The position numbers and the translations under genes are program-made. 44,548 nt of DNA from Myxococcus xanthus. GTDB taxonomy: Bacteria; Myxococcota; Myxococcia; Myxococcales; Myxococcaceae. Positions 1 to 7,175 of this stretch are shown piece by piece. The stretch lies in the NCBI RefSeq assembly GCF_013116825.1, contig NZ_JABFNS010000074.1, positions 1 to 44,548 of the forward strand, written 5' to 3'. Each line of letters starts with the position of its first letter. The stretch's first letter is position 1. The notes below the pieces were generated by a model that was given only the letters and a program-made list of their open reading frames with translations, did no database searches and was not told the origin of the DNA.

Positions 1-507
1 ACAGTGCTGGGGGGGCAGGCCGACCTCCCCCTCTTCGAAGAGGCCTTGGGGCGGCGGGAACTGGGCCCCGAGCGGTTCCTCCTGGCTGGCACCTTTGGCC
101 ATCCCGGCCTCATGGAGGAGGTACTTCACGCCATGGAGTCCGGTGGGCCAGCGGTTGCGGCGGCCGCCGCCAACTCGTTTCGGAAGCTGACGGGCCTTGA
201 TGTCAACACCGCCCATCGCGTCGCCGTCCTCTCCACCCAGGACCTGGAGGAGGCGGAGGCCTCCACGGAGGAGGTGCACATTCCTGATGCGGTCGCGGCT
301 CGCAATCATTGGGGCCGCCTCAAAGGCGCCCTCTCCGGGGTGCCCCGCCTCTGCATGGGCACCGATGCCCTGAAGGGCTGGACGCAGGAATGGCTGCTCG
401 GCCTGCCCCTGGATGCGCGGTGGGAGCATGCGCTCCGGGCGCACTTCGAGACGGGGCAGGGCGGGGGCGTGTTCGCCCTCGAGCGGTTTCCTCAGCTACC
501 AGGGTGA
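1..507 (+). CDS. TIGR02270-like protein, C-terminal part (5' truncated by window edge)
   Basis: An open frame runs from the first base to a TGA at 505-507. The GTG at 4 is probably an internal valine, because the frame is open upstream and the protein begins mid-domain. The text around residues 25-65 (HPGLMEEVLHAME, then an Ala-rich helix and FRKLTGLD) has the look of a HEAT-like repeat. The tail with HWG, CMGTDALKGW and LDARWEHALRAHF resembles the C-terminal part of TIGR02270 family proteins, which I know mainly from myxobacteria and some proteobacteria and which have no established biochemical role. Codon use has the strong G/C third-position bias of the neighbours. Family assignment is from memory of sequence character, not a search. 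Confidence 0.65.
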   Translation, partial: TVLGGQADLPLFEEALGRRELGPERFLLAGTFGHPGLMEEVLHAMESGGPAVAAAAANSFRKLTGLDVNTAHRVAVLSTQDLEEAEASTEEVHIPDAVAARNHWGRLKGALSGVPRLCMGTDALKGWTQEWLLGLPLDARWEHALRAHFETGQGGGVFALERFPQLPG

Positions 508-730
508 GCGCCGAGGCCTTGTCGTGTCCCCCTCGCAGTCAAGACACGCTCGTCGGCGGAACTGGGCTCAATGGGGTCACCCTTCCGCACTGTCACGTGC
601 GCGGTGCCGCTCAACGCTTCGATGCACTTGGAGGTCACTCAGCTCGCCTCTTGTTGAGCCACCCAGCCGAAAGGGGCGAAAGTCGAGTCTGTGCACGGGG
701 CGAGATGCCCGGCTCCTTGGGATTCTCATC

Positions 731-906
731 ATGGCGTGGCTTCGCGTGCTCGCTGTCCTGCCTCTGTTCGTTGCGGCGGATGGCTTCGCCACCTGTCCCC
801 CGAAAGGAAGCACCCGGGAGTCACTGGCCGCCCTGAAGGCGAAGAAGTTCGCCGTCCCGAGAAGCTGGCGCCCGCCACCCTCGCGGCGTTGAAGCAGGTG
901 CCGTGA
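731..906 (+). pseudogene. Remnant of a small exported protein, internal deletion with frameshift
   Basis: An ATG at 731 opens a convincing signal peptide (MAWLRVLAVLPLFVAADGFA) followed by CPPKG and SLAALKAKKFAV. At about 857-862 this frame loses its G/C third-position bias and soon stops at 890-892. From there the +2 frame regains typical Myxococcus codon use and reads EKLAPATLAALKQVP before a TGA at 904-906. The simplest reading is one gene whose middle was lost in an out-of-frame deletion, leaving the signal peptide and the last ~15 codons. The N-terminus reminds me of myxobacterial DUF2785-like exported proteins, but so little remains that this is a guess. It could also be a short functional secreted peptide of 53 residues. 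Confidence 0.45.
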
Positions 907-918
907 GCTGGCGCGGCC

Positions 919-2424
919 TTACAGCCGCCCGGCCTTGAACTCCTCCACGATGTGAGCACTGGCCCGCACTGCGATGGCCATCATCGTCAGCGTGGGGTTC
1001 TGCGGTCCCTGGGACGGGAAGCAGGCACCGTCGTTGATGAAGAGGTTGGGCACGTCCCAGCTCTGGTTGTAGGGATTGAGCACCGACGTCTTCGGGTCCG
1101 CGCCCATGCGCGCCGTGCCCACCTCGTGGATGGCCATGCCCGGCGTGGACAACGTGGCGTCGGCCTTCTCCACGGTGAAGCCGGCCGCCTCCATCATCTC
1201 CTTGCAGGCCGCCAGCGCGTCTTCGGCCATCTTCAGCTCGTTGGTGGAGTGCCGGCATTCGATGTGCGCGGCGGGGATGCCCCAGCGGTCCTTCACAGTC
1301 GGACTGAGCGTCACGCGATTCTCCGCGCGCGGCACCATCTCCCCGAAGGGCACGAAGTGGCAGTTGTCTCCAAAGGTGAAGACCTGCACGCCGTAGCCGC
1401 GGGCGAAGTCCTGCTCCTTCGTGGCCACGTTGCGGAACTGGGGGATGTACGCCCAGCTATGCTCCTGCCGCTGGGCTTCGGGAGGCAGGTTCATCTTCGC
1501 CTCGATGCCCAGCATGTACGTGTGGTCCATCAGGTTGCGGCCCAGCTGCCCCGACGAGTTCGCCAATCCGTCCGGGAACGCGCTGCATCGCGAGTGCAGC
1601 AGCAGCCGCGTGGATTCAATCGCGCCCGCCGCCAGCACCACCACCCGCGCGTGGGCCTCGTAGGACTTGCCCGTCCTCGCGTCGAGGTAGTGCACCCCCG
1701 TGGCGCGCCCTGTCGCCGCGTCGTACAGCACCTGGTCCACCACCGCGTTCGTGCGCAGCGCGAGCCGGCCCGTCTTCAACGCGGCGGGCATCGTCACGGG
1801 CGCTCCCGCGGTGCGGCGGACGATGACGCGGCGTTCCGGCCAGCGGCGCTCCACTTGTTCCTTCAGGCGCTGCTCCGCGGGCGTCATGGTGATGGCACCC
1901 GCGAAGATGGAGTCCGGCAGAATGTCCAGGCCATCCGCGTTGCCGTGGATGCCCATCCACCGCTCCACCGTCTCGTAGTGCGGCGCCAGCTCCGCCAGCG
2001 TCAGCGGCCAGTCCGGCCCCTGCCCATCCTGCGTGCCTGCTTTGAAGTTGAAGTCAGACAGCCGGTAGAACTGGCGCCCGTGCGCCTTCACGGACGTGCG
2101 CCCGCCCACCTGCCGTGCACGAATCCACGTGAAGGGCTGGTCCTCCGGCGTGGTGTAGGGATTGTCCACGTCGTCGACGAAGGCGTGCGGGTGGAAGGGC
2201 CACGCGAAGGTGGTGCTCTGCACCGACTGGCGCACCTTGCGCTGGTCATCCGTCTCCGCCAGGTAGCCAAAGGACTGGCGCACGCGGTGGAGCATCCACA
2301 GCATCCGGTCCGCGCCCATGCCTCGGCCCGCTTCGAGCACCAGGACACGCAAGCCTGCTTCCGTCAGCTGCTTGGCTGTCCATCCGCCGCAAGCGCCTCC
2401 ACCCACCACCACCACGTCGAACAT
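919..2424 (-). CDS. GMC-family FAD-dependent oxidoreductase
   Basis: A 501-residue flavoprotein of the glucose-methanol-choline oxidoreductase family. The start is placed at the ATG at 2424 because the protein then begins directly with the FAD-binding Rossmann strand (MFDVVVVGGGACGG, then ending in VLEAG). The frame remains open further upstream, but that part has no domain character. Other family features are VVVLAAGAIESTRLLLHS near the middle and the C-terminal segment SQGPQNPTLTMMAIAVRAS, preceded by VGTARMGADPKTSVLNPY, where the active-site His/Asn and FAD contacts normally lie. It likely oxidises an alcohol or sugar-type substrate, which cannot be named from sequence. It faces an alpha/beta hydrolase gene across a 169-base divergent promoter region containing a palindrome. 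Confidence 0.88.
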   Translation of the reverse strand: MFDVVVVGGGACGGWTAKQLTEAGLRVLVLEAGRGMGADRMLWMLHRVRQSFGYLAETDDQRKVRQSVQSTTFAWPFHPHAFVDDVDNPYTTPEDQPFTWIRARQVGGRTSVKAHGRQFYRLSDFNFKAGTQDGQGPDWPLTLAELAPHYETVERWMGIHGNADGLDILPDSIFAGAITMTPAEQRLKEQVERRWPERRVIVRRTAGAPVTMPAALKTGRLALRTNAVVDQVLYDAATGRATGVHYLDARTGKSYEAHARVVVLAAGAIESTRLLLHSRCSAFPDGLANSSGQLGRNLMDHTYMLGIEAKMNLPPEAQRQEHSWAYIPQFRNVATKEQDFARGYGVQVFTFGDNCHFVPFGEMVPRAENRVTLSPTVKDRWGIPAAHIECRHSTNELKMAEDALAACKEMMEAAGFTVEKADATLSTPGMAIHEVGTARMGADPKTSVLNPYNQSWDVPNLFINDGACFPSQGPQNPTLTMMAIAVRASAHIVEEFKAGRL

Positions 2425-2457
2425 CGTCCTGGATGTGCCCACAGGTTTCCTGGCGCG

Positions 2458-2482
2458 ACAGTGCCGTCTTTGATGGCACTGT
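2458..2482. promoter_or_regulatory. Inverted repeat in the divergent GMC/hydrolase promoter region
   Basis: ACAGTGCC at 2458-2465 and GGCACTGT at 2475-2482 form a perfect 8-bp inverted repeat around a 9-base spacer. It lies 34 bases before the oxidoreductase start and 112 before the hydrolase start, so it could be an operator or a leader hairpin for the oxidoreductase. No regulator gene lies next to it, and no binding protein can be named. Confidence 0.35.
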
Positions 2483-2593
2483 GAGTTGTCTATAGGGAGT
2501 GTAAGCTGCTCGGTACGTGGCGGAGCAACGTGGGTCCCGTCTGCACTCCTGGGGTTCAAACACCCCAGCTTCCTTCCGCGAGGTCCAACGAAG

Positions 2594-3460
2594 ATGAAGT
2601 GGCGGTGGCTGCTGGGTGGAGCGCTCGCGCTGGGGCTGCTGGCCGCGCTGGCGGTGTTCGGTCGGGCGCTGCGTCATTCCGAGGCCTACTTCCACTACCC
2701 ACGTCCCAGGGCCGAGCGCCCCGCTGACTTCGCCGAGGCCAAGGACGTTTCACTTCAGACGTCGGACGGGCTGACGCTGCGGGGCTGGTACGTGCCGTCC
2801 CGCAATCGCGCCGCCGTGGTGCTGGCGCACGGCCTGTCCCAGACGCGCGCGGACCTGCTGCCCGAAGCGCGAATCCTGCGGGCCGCGGGCTATGGCGTGC
2901 TGCTCTTCGACCTGCGCGCCCACGGTGAAAGCGAGGGCGGTTTCTCCACCTGGGGAGACCTGGAGCGCCGGGACGTGCGGGCCGCGCTGGACTTCGTGCG
3001 CGCCCAGCCGGACGTGGACCCGGAGTGGGTAGGCGCGCTTGGCTTCTCGATTGGCTCCGCGGCCGTGGCCGAGGTGGCGGCGGAGGACCCGGCGGTGCGC
3101 GCCGTGGTGCTGCTGTCTCCGTTCAACACGCTGTGGCTGGCCGCCGCGTATGACTTCCGCCGCTTCGGCTTCGTGTCGCAAAGCGGGGCGCTGGTCCCCT
3201 TCTGGCGGCGCGGCATCGCCCTGGAAGAGGTGCGCACCATCGATGCGGTGGAGCGCATCCGCCCCCGGCCGCTGCTCATCGTCATGGGGACGGAGGAGTC
3301 AGGACAGCCGCTCGCCGACGAGCTCTTCGCCAAGGTGCGCGAGTATGCCCAGACATGGCGCATCCAGGGCGCCGGGCACGGGAACTTCAGCGCCACCGAG
3401 CCGGAGGCGTACCCCCAGCGGTTGAAGACGTTCCTCGACGCCGCGTTGCTCGCGCGCTGA
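2594..3460 (+). CDS. Membrane-anchored alpha/beta hydrolase
   Basis: A 288-residue serine hydrolase. The start is set at the ATG at 2594, which gives a basic N-terminus (MKWRW) and a single hydrophobic segment at about residues 6-23, a membrane anchor or signal. The hydrolase fold follows: the oxyanion region VVLAHGLSQ (75-83), FDLRAHGES (105-113), nucleophile elbow GFSIGS with Ser152, and a late His in GAGHGNFS. The arrangement resembles the exported BEM46/ABHD13-like hydrolases. The substrate is unknown. The gene ends 3 bases before the stop of the convergent retron reverse transcriptase, leaving no room for a separate terminator between them. Confidence 0.85.
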   Translation: MKWRWLLGGALALGLLAALAVFGRALRHSEAYFHYPRPRAERPADFAEAKDVSLQTSDGLTLRGWYVPSRNRAAVVLAHGLSQTRADLLPEARILRAAGYGVLLFDLRAHGESEGGFSTWGDLERRDVRAALDFVRAQPDVDPEWVGALGFSIGSAAVAEVAAEDPAVRAVVLLSPFNTLWLAAAYDFRRFGFVSQSGALVPFWRRGIALEEVRTIDAVERIRPRPLLIVMGTEESGQPLADELFAKVREYAQTWRIQGAGHGNFSATEPEAYPQRLKTFLDAALLAR

Positions 3461-3463
3461 GCG

Positions 3464-4921
3464 TCAATCCGCCCGCGGAGCCGCGCTCGCCGTGGACTCC
3501 AGCTCCGTGAGCTGCGCCAGGAAGGCGCGGCCCTTGGCCGGGTCCGTCATGTGGATGAAGGCGGCCATGCCCTTGAGCTGCTCCAGCGACTCGCCCTCGC
3601 GGCCCGGCTTGCCCTTCTTCCGGTTGTGGATGGCGGCGCGCAGCTGGCGCACCACGTCGCGCGGGACTCGGGCCGCCGGCGCGTCCTTGCCCGCCGCATT
3701 CACGACCAGCCCCGTCACCCGCTGCCGCGTGCCCTTGCGCGCCACGCGCGTCTTGTCCGGGTGCACGCGGAAGCCCTCCGCCTCCACCACTTCCTGCACG
3801 CGAGACAGCAGCACCGCCACCGGGGGACGCTGCGTCCGCCGCGCCTTGGGCTGCTTCGCCTTCGTCCACGAGAAGGTCAGGTCGTCCGCGTAGCGCGTGT
3901 ACGTGAAGCCCAGCCGCTTCGCGAGCGCGGACAGCCGCTTGTCCAGCTTCAGGCACAGCGCGTTGGTGATGCCCGGCGACGTGGGCGCGCCCTGGGGCAG
4001 CGCGCGCGGGCCCTTGGCCACGTGCAGCAGCTTGCCCCGGAACTGCACCGCCTCCCGCGGCGCTTCCGTGGACAGCAGCGACAGCAGCGTGGACGTGCCC
4101 TCCGGCAGGCCGCCCTTGCGCAACAGGCCCTTCACCCGGCGCCAGGTGACGGAGGGGAAGAAGTCCTTGAGGTCCACCTTCACCACCACGTCCGCGCCCT
4201 GGTGGGCCAGCGCGTTGGTGAGGATGGAGCGCCCCGCCACGAAGCCGTGCGCCGCGCCGTGCACCGGCAGCCGCTCCACGACGTTGGACAGCACCCAGCG
4301 CTGCGCCTCCTTCAGCTCCGGCTTGGGGGACGTAATCGTGCGCTTGCCGCCGTCCCGCTTCGGAATCGTCCAGCTCACGTAGTGCGTGGCCGTGTCCACC
4401 TCGCGGTGGAACGCGAACCAGCGCAGCTTGGACACGCTGAGCCCCAGCGCCTTCGCCAGCGCCTCCGCCGAGTCCAGCTCCGTCAGGCCGTTGGTCCGGG
4501 CGCGCTCCTCGCGGTGGGGCACGTCGAATGCGTCGGCCGGGCGGTCCTCCGCCCAATGCACGCCCGCGCCCAGGTGGCCCACGTGCGTGGCCTTCCACGC
4601 CTCGTGCGCCTGACGCTTCAGCGCGCGGCGCTCGGTGGCCTCGGCCTTCTTCTTCTCCTTCCAGGCCTTCTTGTCCTTCTCGGAGGCGCTGGAGAAGTCC
4701 AGGTCCTCCACCGCGAGGCCCTTGGAGACGAGCTGCGCCTGCACCCAGTCGTCGGCGCCGCCCGCTTCGTCGATGGCCTTCGCGCGGACGAGCAGCGCTT
4801 CGTGCGCCAGCCGGCGGGCTTCACGCTTCGCGGCCGCGTCCGGCGACGGAGCGGTGGGTTCGGGCGTGGGCACGGCCTGCGGCGAAGCTGCGGGGACGAA
4901 CGGGTCCAGCCTGGCGGTCAT
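3464..4921 (-). CDS. Retron reverse transcriptase (Mx162 type)
   Basis: A 485-residue reverse transcriptase that makes msDNA from the RNA encoded just upstream. The catalytic motifs are in order: KVDLKDFFPS (248-257, first metal-binding Asp), PQGAPTSP (309-316) and YADD (344-347). Two retron hallmarks are present, NALAH at 236-240 (the NAxxH of region X) and VTG at 402-404 (region Y). About 150 N-terminal residues, rich in Ala, Lys and Glu, precede the polymerase core and make it longer than the ~320-residue enterobacterial retron enzymes. To my knowledge 485 residues is the published length of the Mx162 enzyme. The ATG at 4921 has AAGGTG about 7 bases upstream and starts 42 bases after the a2 repeat. 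No effector gene lies downstream; the next gene converges. Confidence 0.95.
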   Translation of the reverse strand: MTARLDPFVPAASPQAVPTPEPTAPSPDAAAKREARRLAHEALLVRAKAIDEAGGADDWVQAQLVSKGLAVEDLDFSSASEKDKKAWKEKKKAEATERRALKRQAHEAWKATHVGHLGAGVHWAEDRPADAFDVPHREERARTNGLTELDSAEALAKALGLSVSKLRWFAFHREVDTATHYVSWTIPKRDGGKRTITSPKPELKEAQRWVLSNVVERLPVHGAAHGFVAGRSILTNALAHQGADVVVKVDLKDFFPSVTWRRVKGLLRKGGLPEGTSTLLSLLSTEAPREAVQFRGKLLHVAKGPRALPQGAPTSPGITNALCLKLDKRLSALAKRLGFTYTRYADDLTFSWTKAKQPKARRTQRPPVAVLLSRVQEVVEAEGFRVHPDKTRVARKGTRQRVTGLVVNAAGKDAPAARVPRDVVRQLRAAIHNRKKGKPGREGESLEQLKGMAAFIHMTDPAKGRAFLAQLTELESTASAAPRAD

Positions 4922-4963
4922 GTCTGCACCTTGGGCGGGCGCGGCGATGGATGACGGGACATG

Positions 4964-4997
4964 GCGCGAGCAGTCGAGGGAGGCCGGGAAAGCACCA
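4964..4997 (-). repeat. Retron a2 inverted repeat
   Basis: The 3' arm of the terminal stem, ending in CTGCTCGCGC on the minus strand, 42 bases before the reverse transcriptase start codon. It pairs with a1 at 5211-5244. The first base beyond it (4998) is the predicted 5' end of the msDNA. Confidence 0.92.
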
Positions 4998-5015
4998 CCA
5001 TCTTACCTGGGGCAC

Positions 5016-5142
5016 GGTAGCCTCACCGGCTCTCCCCTCCTAGGCACTACTGCCGGGGTGGGTAAACGGCGGTCGCGTCGTTGGCTCCGCTACCCACCCT
5101 GGCAGTAGTGCCTAGGAGGGAGAGAGCCAAGAACAGGCTACC
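5016..5142. repeat. Long msd hairpin of the msDNA
   Basis: Left arm 5016-5064 and right arm 5091-5142 surround a 26-base loop. The core CCCTCCTAGGCACTACTGCC (5035-5054) is repeated perfectly in inverse at 5101-5120. Flanking blocks also pair: GGGTGGGTA with TACCCACCC inside, and GGTAGCCT with AGGCTACC at the base. In msDNA this folds into a long imperfect duplex, characteristic of myxobacterial retrons. Confidence 0.95.
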
Positions 5143-5210
5143 TTGCGGAGAGTGTCCTGCATTTCAACCGGAGCGGCGCAACGCCGCTCCCGCGCTCGAG
5201 GCGCTCAGGC

Positions 5211-5244
5211 TGATGCACTCCGGACCTCTCTCGGCTGCTCGCGC
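5211..5244 (-). repeat. Retron a1 inverted repeat
   Basis: The 5' arm of the terminal stem of the retron RNA. Read on the minus strand it begins GCGCGAGCAGCCGAG and ends at the A immediately before the candidate branch G at 5210. Against a2 it gives 27 Watson-Crick pairs, 3 G-U pairs and 4 mismatches over 34 positions. In retrons this stem places the branching G beside the msd 3' end for priming. Confidence 0.92.
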
Positions 5245-5321
5245 GTGAAGCGCACGTCGTCGTCTCTTCGTCGCACCTGTCCTGCCGACCGCTCGTGGCG
5301 GCCGGGCCGTGGTTGAAGGGT

Positions 5322-7175
5322 TTACACCAATGCCGAGGCCGCGTCGATGTAGCCGTCAGCCGCCAACTTCTCCAGGCGCGCGAAGTACGCTCCGCGCGCT
5401 TCCGCATCCGAGTCGAACCAGAGCCGCTGGTGACGCGGCGAGCCCGTGCGCGGGCCCCACTCCACCGCCACCACCTGACCATCCAGGGAAACCCGGTACA
5501 CCGTCTCCAGGCCGCTCTCCGCGTCGCGTCGCACGTAGGAGCGCGTCTCCGCGCGGATGAGCTTGCGGCCCTCGGGCGTCTGCCGCAGCGCCTCTTCCTC
5601 CGCGCGGCGGCGCGCGTAGGCCAGCCGCAGCGCCAGCAGGTGCTCGCAGGGGCCTTCCCGCAGGCCGGAGCGCCGGTGGTGCGGGCACCCGCAGCTGGCG
5701 TCCTTCACGCGGCCTTCCAAATCCAACGTGAAGCTGGGGAAGAAGCTGCGCAGGGCCTCGCGGTCCACCACCTCGCCGTGGATGCGGATGCCCTCGCCCA
5801 CCACGTCGTGCACCTTGGTCAGCTTCACCTCGCCCGCGCCCGGAGCGCCGTCGCCGCCCAGCAGGCGGTGCGCCCGCGCTTCCAGCTCGTTGCCGTAGCG
5901 GATGACGGCGGCGTCCACCGGCGTGGGCATCAGCTCGCGCGGACGGTACTGGCCGCGCGCCACGTCGAAGAGGATGCGTCCGCGCAGGCACTCCAGTTGG
6001 AGCGCCGCGCGCACGGACTCCTTGGGCGCGCCGGCATTGGCGGCGAGCGTGTCGAAGGGCAGGGGGCCTTCGGTCCGCAGCCGGTTGCGAAGCTGCTCCG
6101 CCAGTCCGTCCGGTACCGCGCGGGGCATCAGCACGTCGAAGGCCGCGGCGGAGGACCAGCCGCTCTCCGTCCAGCCCGTGAGGCCCAGCGTGAGCGTGGC
6201 CGCGCCCATGTCGATGACCCAGAACACCGGCAGGCCGGGGCCCATCAACTGCACCCGCACCGACTTCGCGTGGGGCAGCAGGCGCGCGAGCGCGGCCAGG
6301 CGCTGACGGCCGAAGGTGCGCACCACCGCGGGCGCGGTGCCGTTGTACGTGCCGCCGTGGCACTCCAGCACCAGCTCCCACGGCTCCAGCACCAGCCGGG
6401 GCGGGGCGCCGGGCACCAGCTCGAAGCGCAGCGCGCGGGGGGCCTTCTTCGCCTTGCGAGCGCGCAGGGCGAAGAGGAGGTTGTAGAGGTCGATGGGCGC
6501 CAGCTCGCAGGTGCTCGCGGGCAGCGTGGCGGCGGACTGCACCTGGAGGAAGCCGCGCAGCCATGCGTGGGGCACCTCCACGTTGCGCGGGGCGCGGGCT
6601 GGCTGCGAGGCCGGCGTGGCCAGCGCGACGTGCGCCTCCAGGGAGACGGGCACGTAGGTGCGCAGCCGGTCCACCCGGGCGGGCAGCTCCGGCGGCACGT
6701 CCAGGAAGGTGGAGCCGTGCGCGGCCTCGCGGCCCTCGAAGAGGCGGTTGTCGAAGGACAGCCGGGCGTAGGCGCTCTCGTCGCGGGAGAAGACCTCCAG
6801 GGACACGCTGTCCGGGTCCACCGTGAGCACGGGGTCCAGCACCGCGTCCTGCTTCTTCTCGCCGTCCAGCGCGTTGTCCAGGAACGCCTTCTGCGCCTCC
6901 CAGATGAGCGCGCTGGCCCGCTTGCCCTGCTTCATCAGGTAGGCGAGGTACGCGGTGCGGTCCTTGCCCCGGTAGCGCAAGTCGCTGGCGAGGATGCCGA
7001 AGGTAGCGGCCAGCGCGTCGCGGAAGAGGGCGGCGTCGGTGACGCGGCCGCTCACGCCCACGGTGCCGCGCGAGCCCTCCAGGGCCAGGCGGACGCGGGA
7101 GCTGTCCGTGCCGGACTCGACGTCGCTCGCGGTGGCGTAGCGCAGCTCGACGGGGTGTCGGGTGGCGGTCGTCAC
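5322..7175 (-). CDS. SWIM zinc-finger protein with WGR-like C-terminus
   Basis: A 617-residue protein. The clearest feature is a complete SWIM zinc finger, C495-x-C497-x12-C510-x-H512, a fold that typically binds DNA or protein. The last ~55 residues contain VEWGPRTG and RLWFDSDAEARGAYFARLEKLAADGYIDA, which look like a WGR domain, known from PARPs and bacterial MolR-type proteins. The first ~480 residues match no domain I recognise. The start is the GTG at 7175 within GTGA, which overlaps the stop of the WD40-HEAT gene by 4 bases, so the two are probably translationally coupled. The retron RNA begins 77 bases after its stop, on the same strand. Elsewhere SWIM proteins are found with MoxR ATPases and vWA proteins; neither is present in this window. 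Confidence 0.8.
   Translation of the reverse strand: MTTATRHPVELRYATASDVESGTDSSRVRLALEGSRGTVGVSGRVTDAALFRDALAATFGILASDLRYRGKDRTAYLAYLMKQGKRASALIWEAQKAFLDNALDGEKKQDAVLDPVLTVDPDSVSLEVFSRDESAYARLSFDNRLFEGREAAHGSTFLDVPPELPARVDRLRTYVPVSLEAHVALATPASQPARAPRNVEVPHAWLRGFLQVQSAATLPASTCELAPIDLYNLLFALRARKAKKAPRALRFELVPGAPPRLVLEPWELVLECHGGTYNGTAPAVVRTFGRQRLAALARLLPHAKSVRVQLMGPGLPVFWVIDMGAATLTLGLTGWTESGWSSAAAFDVLMPRAVPDGLAEQLRNRLRTEGPLPFDTLAANAGAPKESVRAALQLECLRGRILFDVARGQYRPRELMPTPVDAAVIRYGNELEARAHRLLGGDGAPGAGEVKLTKVHDVVGEGIRIHGEVVDREALRSFFPSFTLDLEGRVKDASCGCPHHRRSGLREGPCEHLLALRLAYARRRAEEEALRQTPEGRKLIRAETRSYVRRDAESGLETVYRVSLDGQVVAVEWGPRTGSPRHQRLWFDSDAEARGAYFARLEKLAADGYIDAASALV

Larger units (their letters stand above)
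4964..5244 (-). ncRNA. msr-msd: Retron msr-msd RNA, Mx162-like
   Basis: The primer-template RNA for msDNA, read on the minus strand ahead of the reverse transcriptase gene. It is bounded by 34-base repeats a1 (5211-5244) and a2 (4964-4997) that pair with four mismatches. Directly after a1 comes the G at 5210, in the AGC context expected of the branching guanosine. The msr part holds a strong hairpin, GAGCGGCG-TTG-CGCCGCTC (5171-5189). The msd part holds the very long hairpin at 5016-5142. Applying the published Mx162 geometry (77-nt RNA with the branch at residue 19, 162-nt DNA) puts the RNA at about 5228-5152 and the msDNA at about 4998-5159 on the plus strand. The two then overlap by 8 bases. 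The end points are inferred; the repeats and hairpins are seen directly. Confidence 0.93.

Noticed and set aside
952-2484. 510-codon open frame on the plus strand opposite the GMC oxidoreductase
   Set aside because: Arg/His-rich antisense shadow produced by high GC; the minus strand carries a clear FAD enzyme.
5035-5120. Perfect 20-bp inverted repeats considered as ends of a miniature transposon
   Set aside because: They are nested in the retron msd with a1/a2 and an adjacent reverse transcriptase; there are no target duplications or transposase.
5171-5189. Hairpin GAGCGGCG-TTG-CGCCGCTC considered as a terminator of the SWIM gene
   Set aside because: It lies inside the retron msr between a1 and the msd and is better explained as the msr stem-loop.
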